Shown piece after piece: positions 55,415 through 64,000 of a stretch of 64,000 bases of DNA. Both the position numbers and the translations under genes were made by a program. The notes below the pieces were generated by a model. It was not told the DNA's origin. It saw nothing but the letters and a program-made list of their open reading frames with translations, and ran no database searches. Location: assembly GCF_030586465.1 (NCBI RefSeq), contig NZ_JAUQYP010000001.1, positions 2,274,981-2,338,980 on the forward strand. Direction: 5' to 3'. Source of the stretch: Actinotalea lenta (GTDB lineage Bacteria > Actinomycetota > Actinomycetes > Actinomycetales > Cellulomonadaceae). Positions within the stretch are counted from its first letter, which is position 1; every line of letters begins with the position of its first letter.

Positions 55415-55735
55415 TCAGCGGGAGAAGCTCAGCCAGCGCCGGAACGTCGCCTCGCGCCGCGCGTCCCGCCTGGCGCGCCTGTCCTCGTGCCGCGCCCGCG
55501 CGGCGTCCCAGAGCCGGTGGGCGCGAGCGGGATCCTCGATCGTCACGGGCTCCACGGGGTGGGCCGCCTCGGCGGCCGCAGCGAGCTGCTCCGCGCGTTC
55601 CTGGAGGCGCTCCAACGCCTCGGTCGCCCGGTGGACCTCCGCCAGCAGCGCCTTGCCGGACCGGATCAGGTGGCGTACCAGGAAGTAGCCGCCGACGAGC
55701 GTCGCGACGACGAGCACCACCCAGAGCCACACCAT
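55415..55735 (-). CDS. Membrane-anchored coiled-coil protein of unknown function
   Basis: A 106-residue protein. One N-terminal membrane helix (VWLWVVLVVATLVGGYFLV) is followed by a heptad-like helix (residues 30-60) and a strongly basic C-terminus (RHEDRRARRDARREATFRRW). It sits between pafC and tatA in the same direction, with 22 and 87 bases on either side. It has no known function but likely belongs to this operon. Confidence 0.7.
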   Translation of the reverse strand: MVWLWVVLVVATLVGGYFLVRHLIRSGKALLAEVHRATEALERLQERAEQLAAAAEAAHPVEPVTIEDPARAHRLWDAARARHEDRRARRDARREATFRRWLSFSR

Positions 55736-55757
55736 CGCACCAGGCTAGCGGGCCGTG

Positions 55758-56732
55758 TCACGCGTCGTCGCGGACGAGGCCGAGCGAGCGGTAGACCGCC
55801 AGCGCCCGCGCGGCGGCGCGACCGGCGTCCCGTGCGACCTCGTCGGGCTGCACGTCGCGCACGAACGGTGCGAGGCGCAGGACGAGGGCACGCAACCAGG
55901 CCGAGGTGGCCACCCGCAGGTCCATCGTGAAGCCATCCGGGTCGTCCACGACGCGCTCGGTGGGCAGCTGCTCCGCAGCCCATCGCGCACGCCCCTCAAG
56001 GCTCAGCCGAACCCGAGGATGCTGCGAGGCGGGGCGGTACGTCGTGGCGACCGGCGCCGGTGTCGTGGTCACCGCCTCGTCCTGCACCCCTGCCGCGAGG
56101 ATCCGGTCGAGGCGGAAGAGCCGCTCTCCTCCCGACGTGTGGCACCACGCCGAGAGGTAGGAACGCTCGTCGCCGGTGACCACCTGCCAGGGATCCACCT
56201 CGCGCTCGGTGGTGCGGTCGGCGGCGTCGACGTAGCGCAGGTGCAGCCGCCGACCGTCCCGGAGCGCGGCCCGGACGGTGGCGAGCACCTCGGGGTCCGC
56301 CTCCAGGCTCAGGCGTACGTCCACGGTCGCCGCGGCCTCCCCGGTCGCGGCGGTCAGCGCCTCGAGCGTCGATGCGAGGAGCCGGCGTTCCGCGGGCTCC
56401 AGCGCCTCCCCCACCGACGCGTCCAGCGCGCGCAGCGCGGCGACCAGCGCGACCGCCTCGCGCGTGCCCAGCCGCAGTGCGCGAGCCATACCTCGGGACT
56501 GGGTGAGACGCAGCACCCCGGAGTCCAGCGAGTCCGCGTCGAAGTCGATCAGGTCGTCCGGGAAGTACCCGGGGGTGCCGGACATCCACAGCGTGTCCAC
56601 GTCCTTGAGCACCTGGACCGGGCTCACGCCGAACTGCTCGGCCACCTGCTCGACGGGCGCCCCGGGATGCCTGTCGAGGTAGGCCACCAGGCCCAGGAGG
56701 CGGACCAGGCGTTCGGGGGTGCGCTCAGCCAT
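55758..56732 (-). CDS. pafC: WYL-domain transcription regulator PafC
   Basis: A 324-residue regulator that works with PafB as the PafBC activator of the LexA-independent DNA-damage response in mycobacteria. An N-terminal winged helix (RLVRLLGLVAYLDRHPGAPVEQVAEQFG) is followed by the WYL domain with EREVDPWQVV and SYLSAWCHTSGGERLFRLDRI, then the C-terminal WCX part. The start overlaps pafB by eight bases. Confidence 0.92.
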   Translation of the reverse strand: MAERTPERLVRLLGLVAYLDRHPGAPVEQVAEQFGVSPVQVLKDVDTLWMSGTPGYFPDDLIDFDADSLDSGVLRLTQSRGMARALRLGTREAVALVAALRALDASVGEALEPAERRLLASTLEALTAATGEAAATVDVRLSLEADPEVLATVRAALRDGRRLHLRYVDAADRTTEREVDPWQVVTGDERSYLSAWCHTSGGERLFRLDRILAAGVQDEAVTTTPAPVATTYRPASQHPRVRLSLEGRARWAAEQLPTERVVDDPDGFTMDLRVATSAWLRALVLRLAPFVRDVQPDEVARDAGRAAARALAVYRSLGLVRDDA

Positions 56733-57729
56733 CGGTCGTCACTCCCAGGCGCCGAGCCATCGCGACGGCCTCGCGCAGCCGGCGCACGACGGACTCCCGC
56801 AGCTCGGGTGGGTCGAGCACCACCACGGCGTCCGTGTACGCCGCGATCTCGTCGGCGAGGTCGCTGGCGCGCGTGTACGGGACCGCCAGGACGTCCCAGC
56901 CCTCGGGCGCCGTGGGCGGCGATTCGGTGCTCGGGCGCGCGCGCGCCCTGAGCGCGCCCGCACGCTCGGGCGCCACGCCGAGCCATGCCGTGCGTGCCTC
57001 AGCCTCCTGGGCGGAGTCGAGCAGAGCGCGCGCGTCGGCGTCGGGGGGCACAGCGAACGCGTTCTTGTCCCCGACGCTCGTGACCGAGCCGACGATGCGA
57101 CTCAACCGGAACACCCGTGGCGCGCCGCGTCCCCGGTCCAGCCCGACCAGGTACCAGCCACCCCGGGACGCGAGCAGGCGCCACGGCTCGACCGTCCTGT
57201 CCCGCACCTCGCCCGTGCTCGCCGCCCGGTAGGTGAAGCGCACCGCCTGACGCGCCGCCGCGGCGTCGAGCAGCGGCCCGAGGGCCGGTCCCGCGGGGTG
57301 CACGCGCGGTGCGAGCCCGAGCAGCTGCTCGCCCTCCGGCGGTCGCGCCCCCACGACGCGAAGCTTGGTCAGGGCGCGTGACGCGTCCACCTGAAGGACC
57401 TGGTCGGACCAGAACTCGGCGGCCAGCGCGAGGATCCCCAGCTGCGCGGCGGAGAGCTGCATCGGCGGGAGCTCGTAGGCGTCGGGATCCACCCGGTAGC
57501 CCTGCTCGTCGGCGTGGGCCGCACCCGTGACCGTCACCACAGGGACCCCGAGCTCGCGCAGGGTCTCCTTGTCACGCTCGAACATGCGTTCGAAGGCTTC
57601 GGTGCTCGGCGCGCGGTCATAGCCGGCAACGGACGTGCGGATCTGCTCCTTGGTCATCTTGCCGGTGGTGTTCACCAGCGCGATGACGAGGTTGAGCAGC
57701 CGCTCCGCGGCAGGCAGGGACTCGGACAT
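56725..57729 (-). CDS. pafB: WYL-domain transcription regulator PafB
   Basis: A 334-residue partner of PafC. The N-terminal winged helix begins AAERLLNLVIALVNTTGKMTKEQIR. The WYL motif region is DRTVEPWRLLASRGGWYLVGLDRGRGAPRVFRLSRI. The ATG at 57729 or the GTG at 57732 follows a TAGCGT element directly, so the transcript may be leaderless. It is divergent from the DUF3866 gene. Confidence 0.92.
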   Translation of the reverse strand: MSESLPAAERLLNLVIALVNTTGKMTKEQIRTSVAGYDRAPSTEAFERMFERDKETLRELGVPVVTVTGAAHADEQGYRVDPDAYELPPMQLSAAQLGILALAAEFWSDQVLQVDASRALTKLRVVGARPPEGEQLLGLAPRVHPAGPALGPLLDAAAARQAVRFTYRAASTGEVRDRTVEPWRLLASRGGWYLVGLDRGRGAPRVFRLSRIVGSVTSVGDKNAFAVPPDADARALLDSAQEAEARTAWLGVAPERAGALRARARPSTESPPTAPEGWDVLAVPYTRASDLADEIAAYTDAVVVLDPPELRESVVRRLREAVAMARRLGVTTDG

Positions 57730-57736
57730 CACGCCC

Positions 57737-57757
57737 AACGCTAGCGCCGGTAGCGTT
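57737..57757. promoter_or_regulatory. Mirror-image divergent promoters of pafB and the DUF3866 gene
   Basis: AACGCTA-GCGCCGG-TAGCGTT is a perfect seven-base inverted repeat. Each arm is a TAGCGT -10 element for one of the two divergent genes, with the start codon six bases beyond on the plus strand and five (GTG) or eight (ATG) on the minus. Both transcripts would be leaderless, and their -10 regions are only seven bases apart. Confidence 0.6.
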
Positions 57758-57762
57758 CAGGA

Positions 57763-58899
57763 GTGATCTCGTGGCGTGCAGGAGCGGTGGTTCAGGTGGG
57801 CAGGCGCTGGTCCGGCGCGCTCGAGCTGCGGGTCGCCCTCGAGCGACCGGTCGGCGACGGCGACGAGGTCCGCGCCCTGGCCTACCCCGCGCTGGTGGGA
57901 GAACCCTTGGTCGGAGATCGCGTGCTGCTGAACGTCGCGGCACAGGCCAGGGGCCTGGGGACGGGCGGGTACGCGCTCGTGGTCGCTGTGCCGGACCGCC
58001 TGCCCCCCGATCCGCCGCCCGGTCCCGGGCACCTGGTCAAGGCACGGTACACACCGCTGCAGGCGATGGTCCTGGGCGTGGACGAGCAGGAGTCCGAGCA
58101 CCACGGCCAGCTCGCCGGCGCCGACGACCTCGCGGACCTGCCGGTCGTGGTCGCGGACCTGCACTCGGCGCTGCCCGCCGTCGTCGCCGGCGCGCGGTGG
58201 GCGGCCGCCACGGCCGGTCGCCGGCCGCCGCGGGTCGCCTACGTCATGACGGACGGCGGTGCGCTGCCCGCCTGGTTCTCCCGCACCGCTGCCGCGCTCC
58301 GGGGCGCCGGGTGGCTCGAGGCGACCGTGACCGTGGGCCAGGCCTTCGGCGGGGACCTCGAGGCCGTCACGGTGCACTCCGGGCTGCTCGCCGCGCACCG
58401 CGTCGTCCGGGCCGACCTCGTCGTGGTCGCCCAGGGCCCGGGCAACCTCGGTACCGGGACGCGCTGGGGATTCTCAGGTGTCGGCGCCGGCGAGGCGATC
58501 AACGCCGTGGCGGTCCTGGGCGGACGCCCGGTCGCGAGCCTGCGGGTCTCGGGCGCCGATCCCCGTGATCGCCACCGCGGCGTCTCGCACCACTCCTTGA
58601 CGGCCTACGGCCGGGTCGCGCTGGCCCCCGCCGACCTCGTCGTCCCGGTCGCGGAGGCCGACGACCCCGAGCGGGAGGCCCGCGGTGCGCTCCTGCGACG
58701 TGTCGCGGAGCAGGCGGACGACCTGTGCCCACCGCACCGCCGGGTCGACGTGGCCACGGGTGCGCAGCTGCGGGAGGTCCTCGCCGAGTGTCCCGTCGAG
58801 CTGTCCACCATGGGGCGCCGGCTGCCGGAGGATCCCGAGGCGTTCCTCGCCGCGGCCGCCGCCGGCGTGCACGCGGAGTCCCTGCGGACCACCGCCTGA
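57763..58899 (+). CDS. DUF3866 family protein
   Basis: A 378-residue soluble protein. The family pattern includes an N-terminal beta-rich part (ALEDLRV-like, GDRVLLNVAAQARGLGTGGYALVV), HLVKARYTPLQAMVLGVDEQES, and a later Rossmann-like region with AYVMTDGGALPAWFS and VVVAQGPGNLGTGTRWGFSG, then SHHSLTAYGR. It is common beside proteasome/paf loci in actinobacteria and has no known function. The GTG start is leaderless-like. Confidence 0.85.
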   Translation: MISWRAGAVVQVGRRWSGALELRVALERPVGDGDEVRALAYPALVGEPLVGDRVLLNVAAQARGLGTGGYALVVAVPDRLPPDPPPGPGHLVKARYTPLQAMVLGVDEQESEHHGQLAGADDLADLPVVVADLHSALPAVVAGARWAAATAGRRPPRVAYVMTDGGALPAWFSRTAAALRGAGWLEATVTVGQAFGGDLEAVTVHSGLLAAHRVVRADLVVVAQGPGNLGTGTRWGFSGVGAGEAINAVAVLGGRPVASLRVSGADPRDRHRGVSHHSLTAYGRVALAPADLVVPVAEADDPEREARGALLRRVAEQADDLCPPHRRVDVATGAQLREVLAECPVELSTMGRRLPEDPEAFLAAAAAGVHAESLRTTA

Positions 58900-58970
58900 A
58901 CCCCGCACGCGCCCACCTCCCGGAGAACGCCGAGGCCCGCCTGCTGGGGTGCGGTGGGGGTGCAGGAGGG

Positions 58971-59426
58971 TCAGTCGTCCACGTCGGTGACGGAGTGCAG
59001 GGCCACCAGGGTCGCCAGGCGACCGGCCTCGACGGTCGCGCGTGCGCCGTCCGAGGCCTGGACGCCCATCACGGCGAGGGTGCCACCGTCCGCCAGGTCC
59101 AGCTGGACCCATGGCCTGCCCTGGCCGAACCGGACCGACACCACCTCGGCCCAGGCGACCCGGCGCGTGAGAAGGAGGTTGCGGACCGTCAGGCCGGTCT
59201 TGTCCGGGACGGCCCGCACACTCGCCTGTCGCCCCAGGAAGGCCACCACGAGCAGGCTGAACACGACGATGCCCACGCGGTCACCCGTCGGCACGCGTCC
59301 GGGGGCTACGGCGGGCAGTGCGAGCGCCAGAGCGATCCCCGCCACGAGAACAGCCGCAGCCACCGACCACGCGACCCACCGCGCGAACCGGGGTCGGAAG
59401 ACGCGGTACAGGTCGGCCACGGTCAC
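58971..59426 (-). CDS. Membrane protein with bacterial PH-like domain
   Basis: A 151-residue protein with two hydrophobic segments (about residues 18-42 and 50-65) followed by a PH-like beta domain (GLTVRNLLLTRRVAWAEVVSVRFGQGRPWVQL). This is the usual layout of small actinobacterial bPH proteins located after hisG. The GTG start is one base from the hisG stop, so it is co-transcribed. Its role is unknown. Confidence 0.78.
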   Translation of the reverse strand: MTVADLYRVFRPRFARWVAWSVAAAVLVAGIALALALPAVAPGRVPTGDRVGIVVFSLLVVAFLGRQASVRAVPDKTGLTVRNLLLTRRVAWAEVVSVRFGQGRPWVQLDLADGGTLAVMGVQASDGARATVEAGRLATLVALHSVTDVDD

Positions 59427-59427
59427 C

Positions 59428-60276
59428 TCACAGGCGGCAGGCGTGGATCGGGGTCACCAGGATGGCGCGCGCGCCCAGGTCGTACAACGCGTCCATGACC
59501 TGGTTCGTCTGGTGCTGCGGCACCATCGCGCGCACGGCCGACCACTGCGAGTTGTGCAACGGGGAGACGGTCGCGGACTCGAGGCCCGGCGTCAGCTCGA
59601 CGGCGCGCTCGACGAGCGTGTTCGGGACGTCGTAGTCCAGCAGCACATACCGCTGGGCAACCAGCACCCCCTGCAGGCGGCGCGTGAGGACCTCGACGGC
59701 GGCCTCCACCTCGCCGCGCCCCGCCGGTCGGATGAGCACCGCCTCGGACCGAAGGATCGGCTCACCGAAGATCTCGAGGCCCGCCGCCCGGAGCGTGGAG
59801 CCCGTCTCCACCACGTCCGCCACCACGTCGGCGACGCCGAGCTGGACCGCGGACTCCACCGCACCGTCCAGGCGCACGACCGTGGCCTGGACGCCGTGCT
59901 CGGTGAGGTAGGAACGCACCAGGCCGGGATAGGACGTGGCGACCCGTCGGCCGGCGATCCCGGCGACGTCCGACACCGTGTCGCGCCGCGCCGCGAACCG
60001 GAAGGTCGAGCCGCCGAAACCGAGCGACATGTGCTCGACGGCCTCGGCGCCTGAGTCGAGCAGCAGGTCACGACCGGTGATCCCGGCGTCGATGGTCCCC
60101 GAACCGACGTACTCGGCGATGTCCCGTGGACGCAGGTAGAAGAACTCCACGTCGTTGTCAGGGTCCACGAGCACCAGCTCGCGGGAGTCCCGACGCTGGT
60201 GGTAGCCGGACTCCCGGAGCATCGCGGCGGCGGGCTCTGACAGCGAGCCCTTGTTCGGAAGTGCTATGCGGAGCAT
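59428..60276 (-). CDS. hisG: ATP phosphoribosyltransferase (long form)
   Basis: The first enzyme of histidine synthesis, 282 residues, the long form with a C-terminal regulatory ACT-like domain. It starts [12 protein letters not shown]. It has the [11 protein letters not shown] region, the PRPP loop [14 protein letters not shown], and a histidine-sensing tail ([25 protein letters not shown]). It lies 40 bases downstream of hisE. Confidence 0.94.
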   Translation of the reverse strand: MLRIALPNKGSLSEPAAAMLRESGYHQRRDSRELVLVDPDNDVEFFYLRPRDIAEYVGSGTIDAGITGRDLLLDSGAEAVEHMSLGFGGSTFRFAARRDTVSDVAGIAGRRVATSYPGLVRSYLTEHGVQATVVRLDGAVESAVQLGVADVVADVVETGSTLRAAGLEIFGEPILRSEAVLIRPAGRGEVEAAVEVLTRRLQGVLVAQRYVLLDYDVPNTLVERAVELTPGLESATVSPLHNSQWSAVRAMVPQHQTNQVMDALYDLGARAILVTPIHACRL

Positions 60277-60316
60277 GGTTCCTCGTCCGTCGGGTGGCCG
60301 GGTGGGCCACGGTCGG

Positions 60317-60580
60317 TCACAGGTGGGCGTACACGTCCTGGAGGGACAGCCCCCGAGCCAGCATCATCACCTGGAGGTGGTACAGCAGCTGGGAGATCTC
60401 CTCCGCCGCACGCTCGTCGGACTCGTGCTCGGCGGCCATCCAGACCTCGGCGGCCTCCTCGACGATCTTCTTGCCGATGGCATGCACACCCGCGTCCAGC
60501 TCGGCCACGGTGCCCGACCCGGCCGGCCGGGTCCGTGACTTCTCGGACAGCTCCGCGAACAGGGCGTCGAAGGTCTTCAC
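60317..60580 (-). CDS. hisE: Phosphoribosyl-ATP diphosphatase
   Basis: The second step of histidine synthesis, hydrolysing PR-ATP to PR-AMP, 87 residues. The MazG-like helices carry the metal-binding motif [16 protein letters not shown] and then [15 protein letters not shown]. The GTG start at 60580 lies seven bases after TAGGCT (60593-60588), so it may be leaderless. It is transcribed with hisG. Confidence 0.93.
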   Translation of the reverse strand: MKTFDALFAELSEKSRTRPAGSGTVAELDAGVHAIGKKIVEEAAEVWMAAEHESDERAAEEISQLLYHLQVMMLARGLSLQDVYAHL

Positions 60581-60647
60581 GCGTCCGAGCCTAGAACGCG
60601 GTGCGCGACCCCCGGTCCCGGTGTCCAGATGGCGCAGGGGTGGGCGC

Positions 60648-61364
60648 TCATCCCACCACGGCTTCGTCCTCGACCCGATCCCCTCGACCACGTTCCGTGC
60701 GGGTGGCGCGCACCCACACGAGGAAGCCGTAGATGACGAAGCCGGAGTAGAACGCGTAGAGCACGGCGGTCGGGACCCGCTGGGCGTTCCAGAGCAGCGG
60801 CACGCCGACCAGGTCCACCGCGATCCACGCGAGCCAGAACTCGTTCCACCCGCGCGCCATCGCGTACGTCGCGAGCATGGAGCCCATGAAGATCCACGCG
60901 TCGCACCAGTAGTACCAGCGCGGCGCGGGCCAACCCGCGCCGATCGTGAAGAACACCCACTGGACCGCTGCGACGCCGACGAGCCAGACGACGACGAGAC
61001 CCACCCGCTCTCGCATGGTCGCCCAGCGTGGGGTGATCGCCGGGGCCGACGCGTCACCGCCGCTGCCGCGCCTCACCTGCCGCCACCGCCACCAGCCGTA
61101 CGCGCTGGTGAGGATGAAGAAGATCTGCCGTCCGGACTGCCCGAACAGCGGTGTGCGGTCCCCCGCGTCGAACGTCGCGCTGATGTAGACGAAGAAGAGG
61201 AGCACGTTGCCGATGATCCCGATCGGCCACGCCCACACGCGCCGGCGCATCCCCAGGATCGCCGAGGCGAGCCCGAACACCACCCCGATGAGCTCGAGCC
61301 ACTGCAGCTGGTAGCCGGCCACCGGGATGCTCGCGTCGTACAGCCACCGCAGGACGTCGGTCAC
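60648..61364 (-). CDS. PnuC-family transporter, possibly riboflavin transporter PnuX
   Basis: A membrane transporter of 238 residues with about seven helices. PnuC-family signatures are visible: [38 protein letters not shown], the WxxW-type YGWWRWRQ, and [29 protein letters not shown]. PnuC carries nicotinamide riboside, but PnuX homologues encoded in riboflavin operons carry riboflavin. Here the GTG start overlaps the ribH stop as GTGA, so riboflavin is the better guess. Confidence 0.8.
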   Translation of the reverse strand: MTDVLRWLYDASIPVAGYQLQWLELIGVVFGLASAILGMRRRVWAWPIGIIGNVLLFFVYISATFDAGDRTPLFGQSGRQIFFILTSAYGWWRWRQVRRGSGGDASAPAITPRWATMRERVGLVVVWLVGVAAVQWVFFTIGAGWPAPRWYYWCDAWIFMGSMLATYAMARGWNEFWLAWIAVDLVGVPLLWNAQRVPTAVLYAFYSGFVIYGFLVWVRATRTERGRGDRVEDEAVVG

Positions 61365-61864
61365 CGGGCGTCCCTCCCCGGCACCGGCGCGACCGCGGCA
61401 AGCTCGAGCGCGGTCGCGACCGCGGCCTGCGCCGCCTCGGCGCCCTTGTCCTCCCGTGAGCCGGGCAGACCCGCCCGGTCCAGGGCCTGCTGCTCGTCGT
61501 CACAGGTCAGCACCCCGAACCCGACCGGGACGCCCGTCTGCACGGCGACATCGGTCAGGCCCGCCGTCGCGGCCTGGCAGACGTAGTCGAAGTGCGGGGT
61601 GCCCCCGCGGATGACCACCCCGAGCGCGACCACGGCGTCGACTCCGGTGCGCGCGAGGCGAGCCGCGGCCACCGGAAGCTCGAACGACCCGGGTACCCGC
61701 ACGACGCTGTCGTCGGTCACCGGGACGCCTGCCGCCCGCAGTGCGCGCAGCGCCCCCGCCAGCAGGCCGTCCATGACCTCCTGGTGCCAGCGCGCCGCCA
61801 CGACGACGACGCGCAGCCCGCTGCCGTCCAGCTGCAGGGCTCCGGGTGCTCCCGATCCGCTCAC
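61361..61864 (-). CDS. ribH: 6,7-dimethyl-8-ribityllumazine synthase
   Basis: The penultimate step of riboflavin synthesis, 167 residues. It has the family motifs [25 protein letters not shown], the substrate loop [15 protein letters not shown] with the catalytic His, and [16 protein letters not shown]. The GTG start overlaps the ribBA stop (GTGA) and its own stop overlaps the transporter start. Confidence 0.95.
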   Translation of the reverse strand: MSGSGAPGALQLDGSGLRVVVVAARWHQEVMDGLLAGALRALRAAGVPVTDDSVVRVPGSFELPVAAARLARTGVDAVVALGVVIRGGTPHFDYVCQAATAGLTDVAVQTGVPVGFGVLTCDDEQQALDRAGLPGSREDKGAEAAQAAVATALELAAVAPVPGRDAR

Positions 61865-63129
61865 ATCTCCTCCATAGGGTTCTCGTCGCCGAGCAGGTGA
61901 CCCATCAGCAGTCGCTTGCTCTCCAGGTACGCGGCGTTCTCCGCGGTGCGTCCGACCTCGTGCCGCACGACGCTCACCTCGATGCCGTGCGCGCGCAGCC
62001 CCTCGATCTTCGCCGGGTTGTTGGTCAGCAGCTGCACGCTGTGCAGGCCGAGGTCGGTGAGGATCGCCGCGGCGGCCCCGTACTCACGGCGGTCGGCCGG
62101 CAGGCCGAGGTCCAGGTTGGCCTGCACGGTGTCACGGCCGGCATCCTGCAGGCCGTAGGCGTCGATCTTGGCGCGCAGCCCGATGCCACGGCCCTCATGC
62201 CCCCGCAGGTAGACGACCGCGCCGCCCTCGGCCGCGACCCGCGCCATCGCGGCCTGCAGCTGCGCGCCGCAGTCGCAGCGCCGCGAGCCGAAGGCATCCC
62301 CGGTCAGGCACTCGGAGTGCACCCGGACCAGGTTCGCGGAACCCGCCCCGCCGCGCGGCACGAGCGCCACGTGCTCGGCACCGGTGCGCAGGTCCCGGTA
62401 CCCGTGCATGACGAAGGTGCCGTGCGCCGTGGGCAGCACCGCGCTGCCGGTGCGATGCACGCGTCGCGCGGCGGTCGGTGGGGCGACGTCGACCTGGTCG
62501 TCGTGCGCCAGCCGCCACGACGCGAGCTCGGTGATGGTCAGGAGCACGAGGCCGACCTCGCGTGCCAGCGCCTCGGCGTCGGCCAGGCGCAGCATCGTGC
62601 CGTCGTCGTGCACGAGCTCCGCGATGCCGGCGACGGGCTCGAGCCCGGCCAGGCGGCACAGGTCCACGGCGGCCTCGGTGTGCCCGCCGCGGTGCAGCAC
62701 CCCGCCGGGCACCGCACGCAGCGGGAGGACGTGGCCCGGCCGGATCACGTCGTCCGGCCCGCACGCCGGGTCGGCGAGCACCTGCAGGGTGCGCGCGCGG
62801 TCCGCGGCCGAGATCCCGGTGCTGACGCCATGGGCGGCGTCCACCGTGACGGTGTAGGCCGTCCGCCGGGGATCCTGGCTCTGGGGCACCATCAGGGGCA
62901 GGTTCAGCGCGTCCGCCCGCGTCGCGGGCATCGGCGCGCACAGGTAGCCCGAGGAGTGCCGCACGACCCACGCGACCCAGTCGGCGTCCGCGGTCTCGGC
63001 GGCCAGCACCACGTCGACCTCGTTCTCGCGGTCGGCGGAGTCGGCGACCAGCACCGGGCGGCCGGCGCGCAGCTCGTCCAGCGCCTGCTCGACGGTGCCG
63101 AGCACCGTCGTCGGCCCGGCGGCGCTCAC
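61861..63129 (-). CDS. ribBA: Bifunctional 3,4-dihydroxy-2-butanone-4-phosphate synthase / GTP cyclohydrolase II
   Basis: A 422-residue fusion. The RibB part (1-205) has the acidic loop [10 protein letters not shown] (Val and Val where EGD-L is usual), RPGHVLPL and [15 protein letters not shown]. The RibA part (from about 215) has the zinc cysteines in [16 protein letters not shown], the GTP loop [12 protein letters not shown], and [16 protein letters not shown] with LTNNPAKI. The GTG at 63129 overlaps the ribE stop. Confidence 0.95.
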   Translation of the reverse strand: MSAAGPTTVLGTVEQALDELRAGRPVLVADSADRENEVDVVLAAETADADWVAWVVRHSSGYLCAPMPATRADALNLPLMVPQSQDPRRTAYTVTVDAAHGVSTGISAADRARTLQVLADPACGPDDVIRPGHVLPLRAVPGGVLHRGGHTEAAVDLCRLAGLEPVAGIAELVHDDGTMLRLADAEALAREVGLVLLTITELASWRLAHDDQVDVAPPTAARRVHRTGSAVLPTAHGTFVMHGYRDLRTGAEHVALVPRGGAGSANLVRVHSECLTGDAFGSRRCDCGAQLQAAMARVAAEGGAVVYLRGHEGRGIGLRAKIDAYGLQDAGRDTVQANLDLGLPADRREYGAAAAILTDLGLHSVQLLTNNPAKIEGLRAHGIEVSVVRHEVGRTAENAAYLESKRLLMGHLLGDENPMEEM

Positions 63130-63740
63130 CGGGAACCCACCCCGGGGACCGCGCCGGCAGCGACCAGACGCTCGACGTACTTCGCGATCACATCCACCTC
63201 GAGGTTGACGGGGCCTCCGGGTGCCAGCAGGCCCAGGGTCGTCCTGGCGAGCGTCGTGGGGATCAGCGAGACCCCGAACGCCCCCTCCTGGACGCCCGTC
63301 ACGGTGAGCGACACGCCGCTGACCGCGATCGACCCCTTCTCCGCCAGGTAGCGGCCGAGCGGGGCCGGGTACCCAACGAGGAGGTCGTCCCAGCGCTCGC
63401 CGGGCGTGCGCGACAGCAGTGTGCCGACGCCGTCCACGTGGCCCTGCACGAGGTGCCCGTCCAACCGCCCGTCCGCCCGCACCGCGCGCTCGAGGTTGAC
63501 CCGCGCCCCCGGGGCGAGCCGGCCGAGCGCGGTGCGGTCCAGGGTCTCCGGCATGACGTCCACCGAGAAGGCGTCGGCGCCCACCTCGACGACCGTCAGG
63601 CACACGCCGTCCACGGCGATCGAGTCCCCGGCCCTGGTGCCCGCGAGCACCGCAGGACCGTGGACCACCAGCCGGGCGTCGGCGCCACGGTGCTCGAGCT
63701 CGAGCACCGTGCCGAGCTCCTCGACGATCCCTGTGAACAT
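63126..63740 (-). CDS. ribE: Riboflavin synthase, alpha subunit
   Basis: Dismutates two lumazine molecules to riboflavin, 204 residues made of two similar barrels. Each barrel has its motif: MFTGIVEELG with AVDGVCLTVVEV in the first, and HLVQGHVDGVGTL with AVSGVSLTVTGV in the second. The ATG at 63740 overlaps the ribD stop as TGATG and has AGGAGG four bases upstream. A GTG at 63743 is an alternative. Confidence 0.94.
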   Translation of the reverse strand: MFTGIVEELGTVLELEHRGADARLVVHGPAVLAGTRAGDSIAVDGVCLTVVEVGADAFSVDVMPETLDRTALGRLAPGARVNLERAVRADGRLDGHLVQGHVDGVGTLLSRTPGERWDDLLVGYPAPLGRYLAEKGSIAVSGVSLTVTGVQEGAFGVSLIPTTLARTTLGLLAPGGPVNLEVDVIAKYVERLVAAGAVPGVGSR

Positions 63741-64000
63741 CACTCCTCCTGGTTCCGAGCGACCACCAGGACGTCGCCGCCCACGATGGTCGCCTCCGTC
63801 ACGGTGAGCCGCAGCGCACCGTCGATCGATGTGATGGCGAGGTCGCCGACCGCGGCCGGACCCGCGCCGAGGTACGCGGCTGCGAGGTAGGCGTGCACCT
63901 CGTCGACGAGCCCCGCGCGCAGGAAGGCCGCCGCGACGGTCGGTCCACCCTCGACGAGCACGTGCCGGACCTCGTGCTCCGCCAGGCTGGTGAGTACCGC
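63740..64000 (-). CDS. ribD: Riboflavin biosynthesis deaminase/reductase RibD (3' part, start beyond the right edge)
   Basis: The last 86 residues of the reductase domain of RibD are visible. Recognisable elements are VRHVLVEGGPTVAAAFLRAGLVDEV, then a strand-rich tail (YLGAGPAAVGDL, LRLTVTEATIVGGDVLVVAR). The reading frame continues past base 64000. It is the first visible gene of the rib operon; any FMN riboswitch would be upstream, outside the window. Confidence 0.88.
   Translation of the reverse strand, partial: AVLTSLAEHEVRHVLVEGGPTVAAAFLRAGLVDEVHAYLAAAYLGAGPAAVGDLAITSIDGALRLTVTEATIVGGDVLVVARNQEE

Overview
The window is a very GC-rich actinobacterial chromosome segment. RbpA, GarA with FtsR, PafB/PafC, HelY, class II ribonucleotide reductase and many GTG starts all point to Actinomycetota. 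The gene set is most like Cellulomonas and other Micrococcales; that placement is inferred, not tested. No rRNA, tRNA, CRISPR array, insertion sequence or prophage gene was seen. Almost every gene is an intact chromosomal housekeeping or accessory gene, and both window edges cut a gene (a PhnE permease on the left, RibD on the right).

Layout, left half. 1-3922 is a minus-strand phosphonate-type ABC transporter operon (HAD hydrolase, phnD, phnC, phnE, phnE) behind a PHO-box-like repeat. 4128-10510 holds a small conserved protein, an ABC1/UbiB kinase, a YyaL/DUF255 protein, ArfB, and a MarR-MFS pair. 10954-18803 is the most unusual locus: a very long pyruvate:ferredoxin oxidoreductase overlapping, by GTGA, a single-chain SudA/SudB (NfnB/NfnA)-like oxidoreductase with an extra N-terminal domain, closed by a 16-bp hairpin. 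18898-22344 has a dienelactone hydrolase, a sulfane-sulfur pair (rhodanese and CstB-like persulfide dioxygenase) under a CsoR/CstR-type operator, and a small leaderless gene under a perfect LexA box.

B12 module (24296-32415). A compact cobalamin riboswitch precedes a DUF4430-like surface protein and an ECF transporter (T, double ATPase, S). The operon runs towards nrdJ, the B12-dependent ribonucleotide reductase, whose promoter carries an NrdR box and a nearby DnaA box. A PduO-type cobalamin adenosyltransferase is divergent from the riboswitch. Uptake, activation, use and control of B12 therefore sit together.

Right half. 35436-40577 is the conserved pgsA-DUF881-sbp-DUF881-garA-ftsR-DUF151-merR cluster, without the gcvH that lies inside it in mycobacteria. 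40701-44099 is pyruvate carboxylase. 46579 is rbpA behind a SigR-type promoter, followed by lnt, an amidohydrolase, and helY-dgk-tatC-tatA-pafC-pafB. This last cluster matches the mycobacterial order, but no pup, prc or pafA genes are beside it. The window ends with hisG-hisE and a riboflavin operon (ribD-ribE-ribBA-ribH) that carries a PnuC/PnuX-like transporter at its 3' end.

Regulation visible in the sequence includes PHO, MarR, CsoR/CstR, LexA, NrdR, DnaA, cobalamin riboswitch and SigR-like sites. There is also a recurring TANNNT-(6-7 nt)-start-codon layout that suggests leaderless transcripts.
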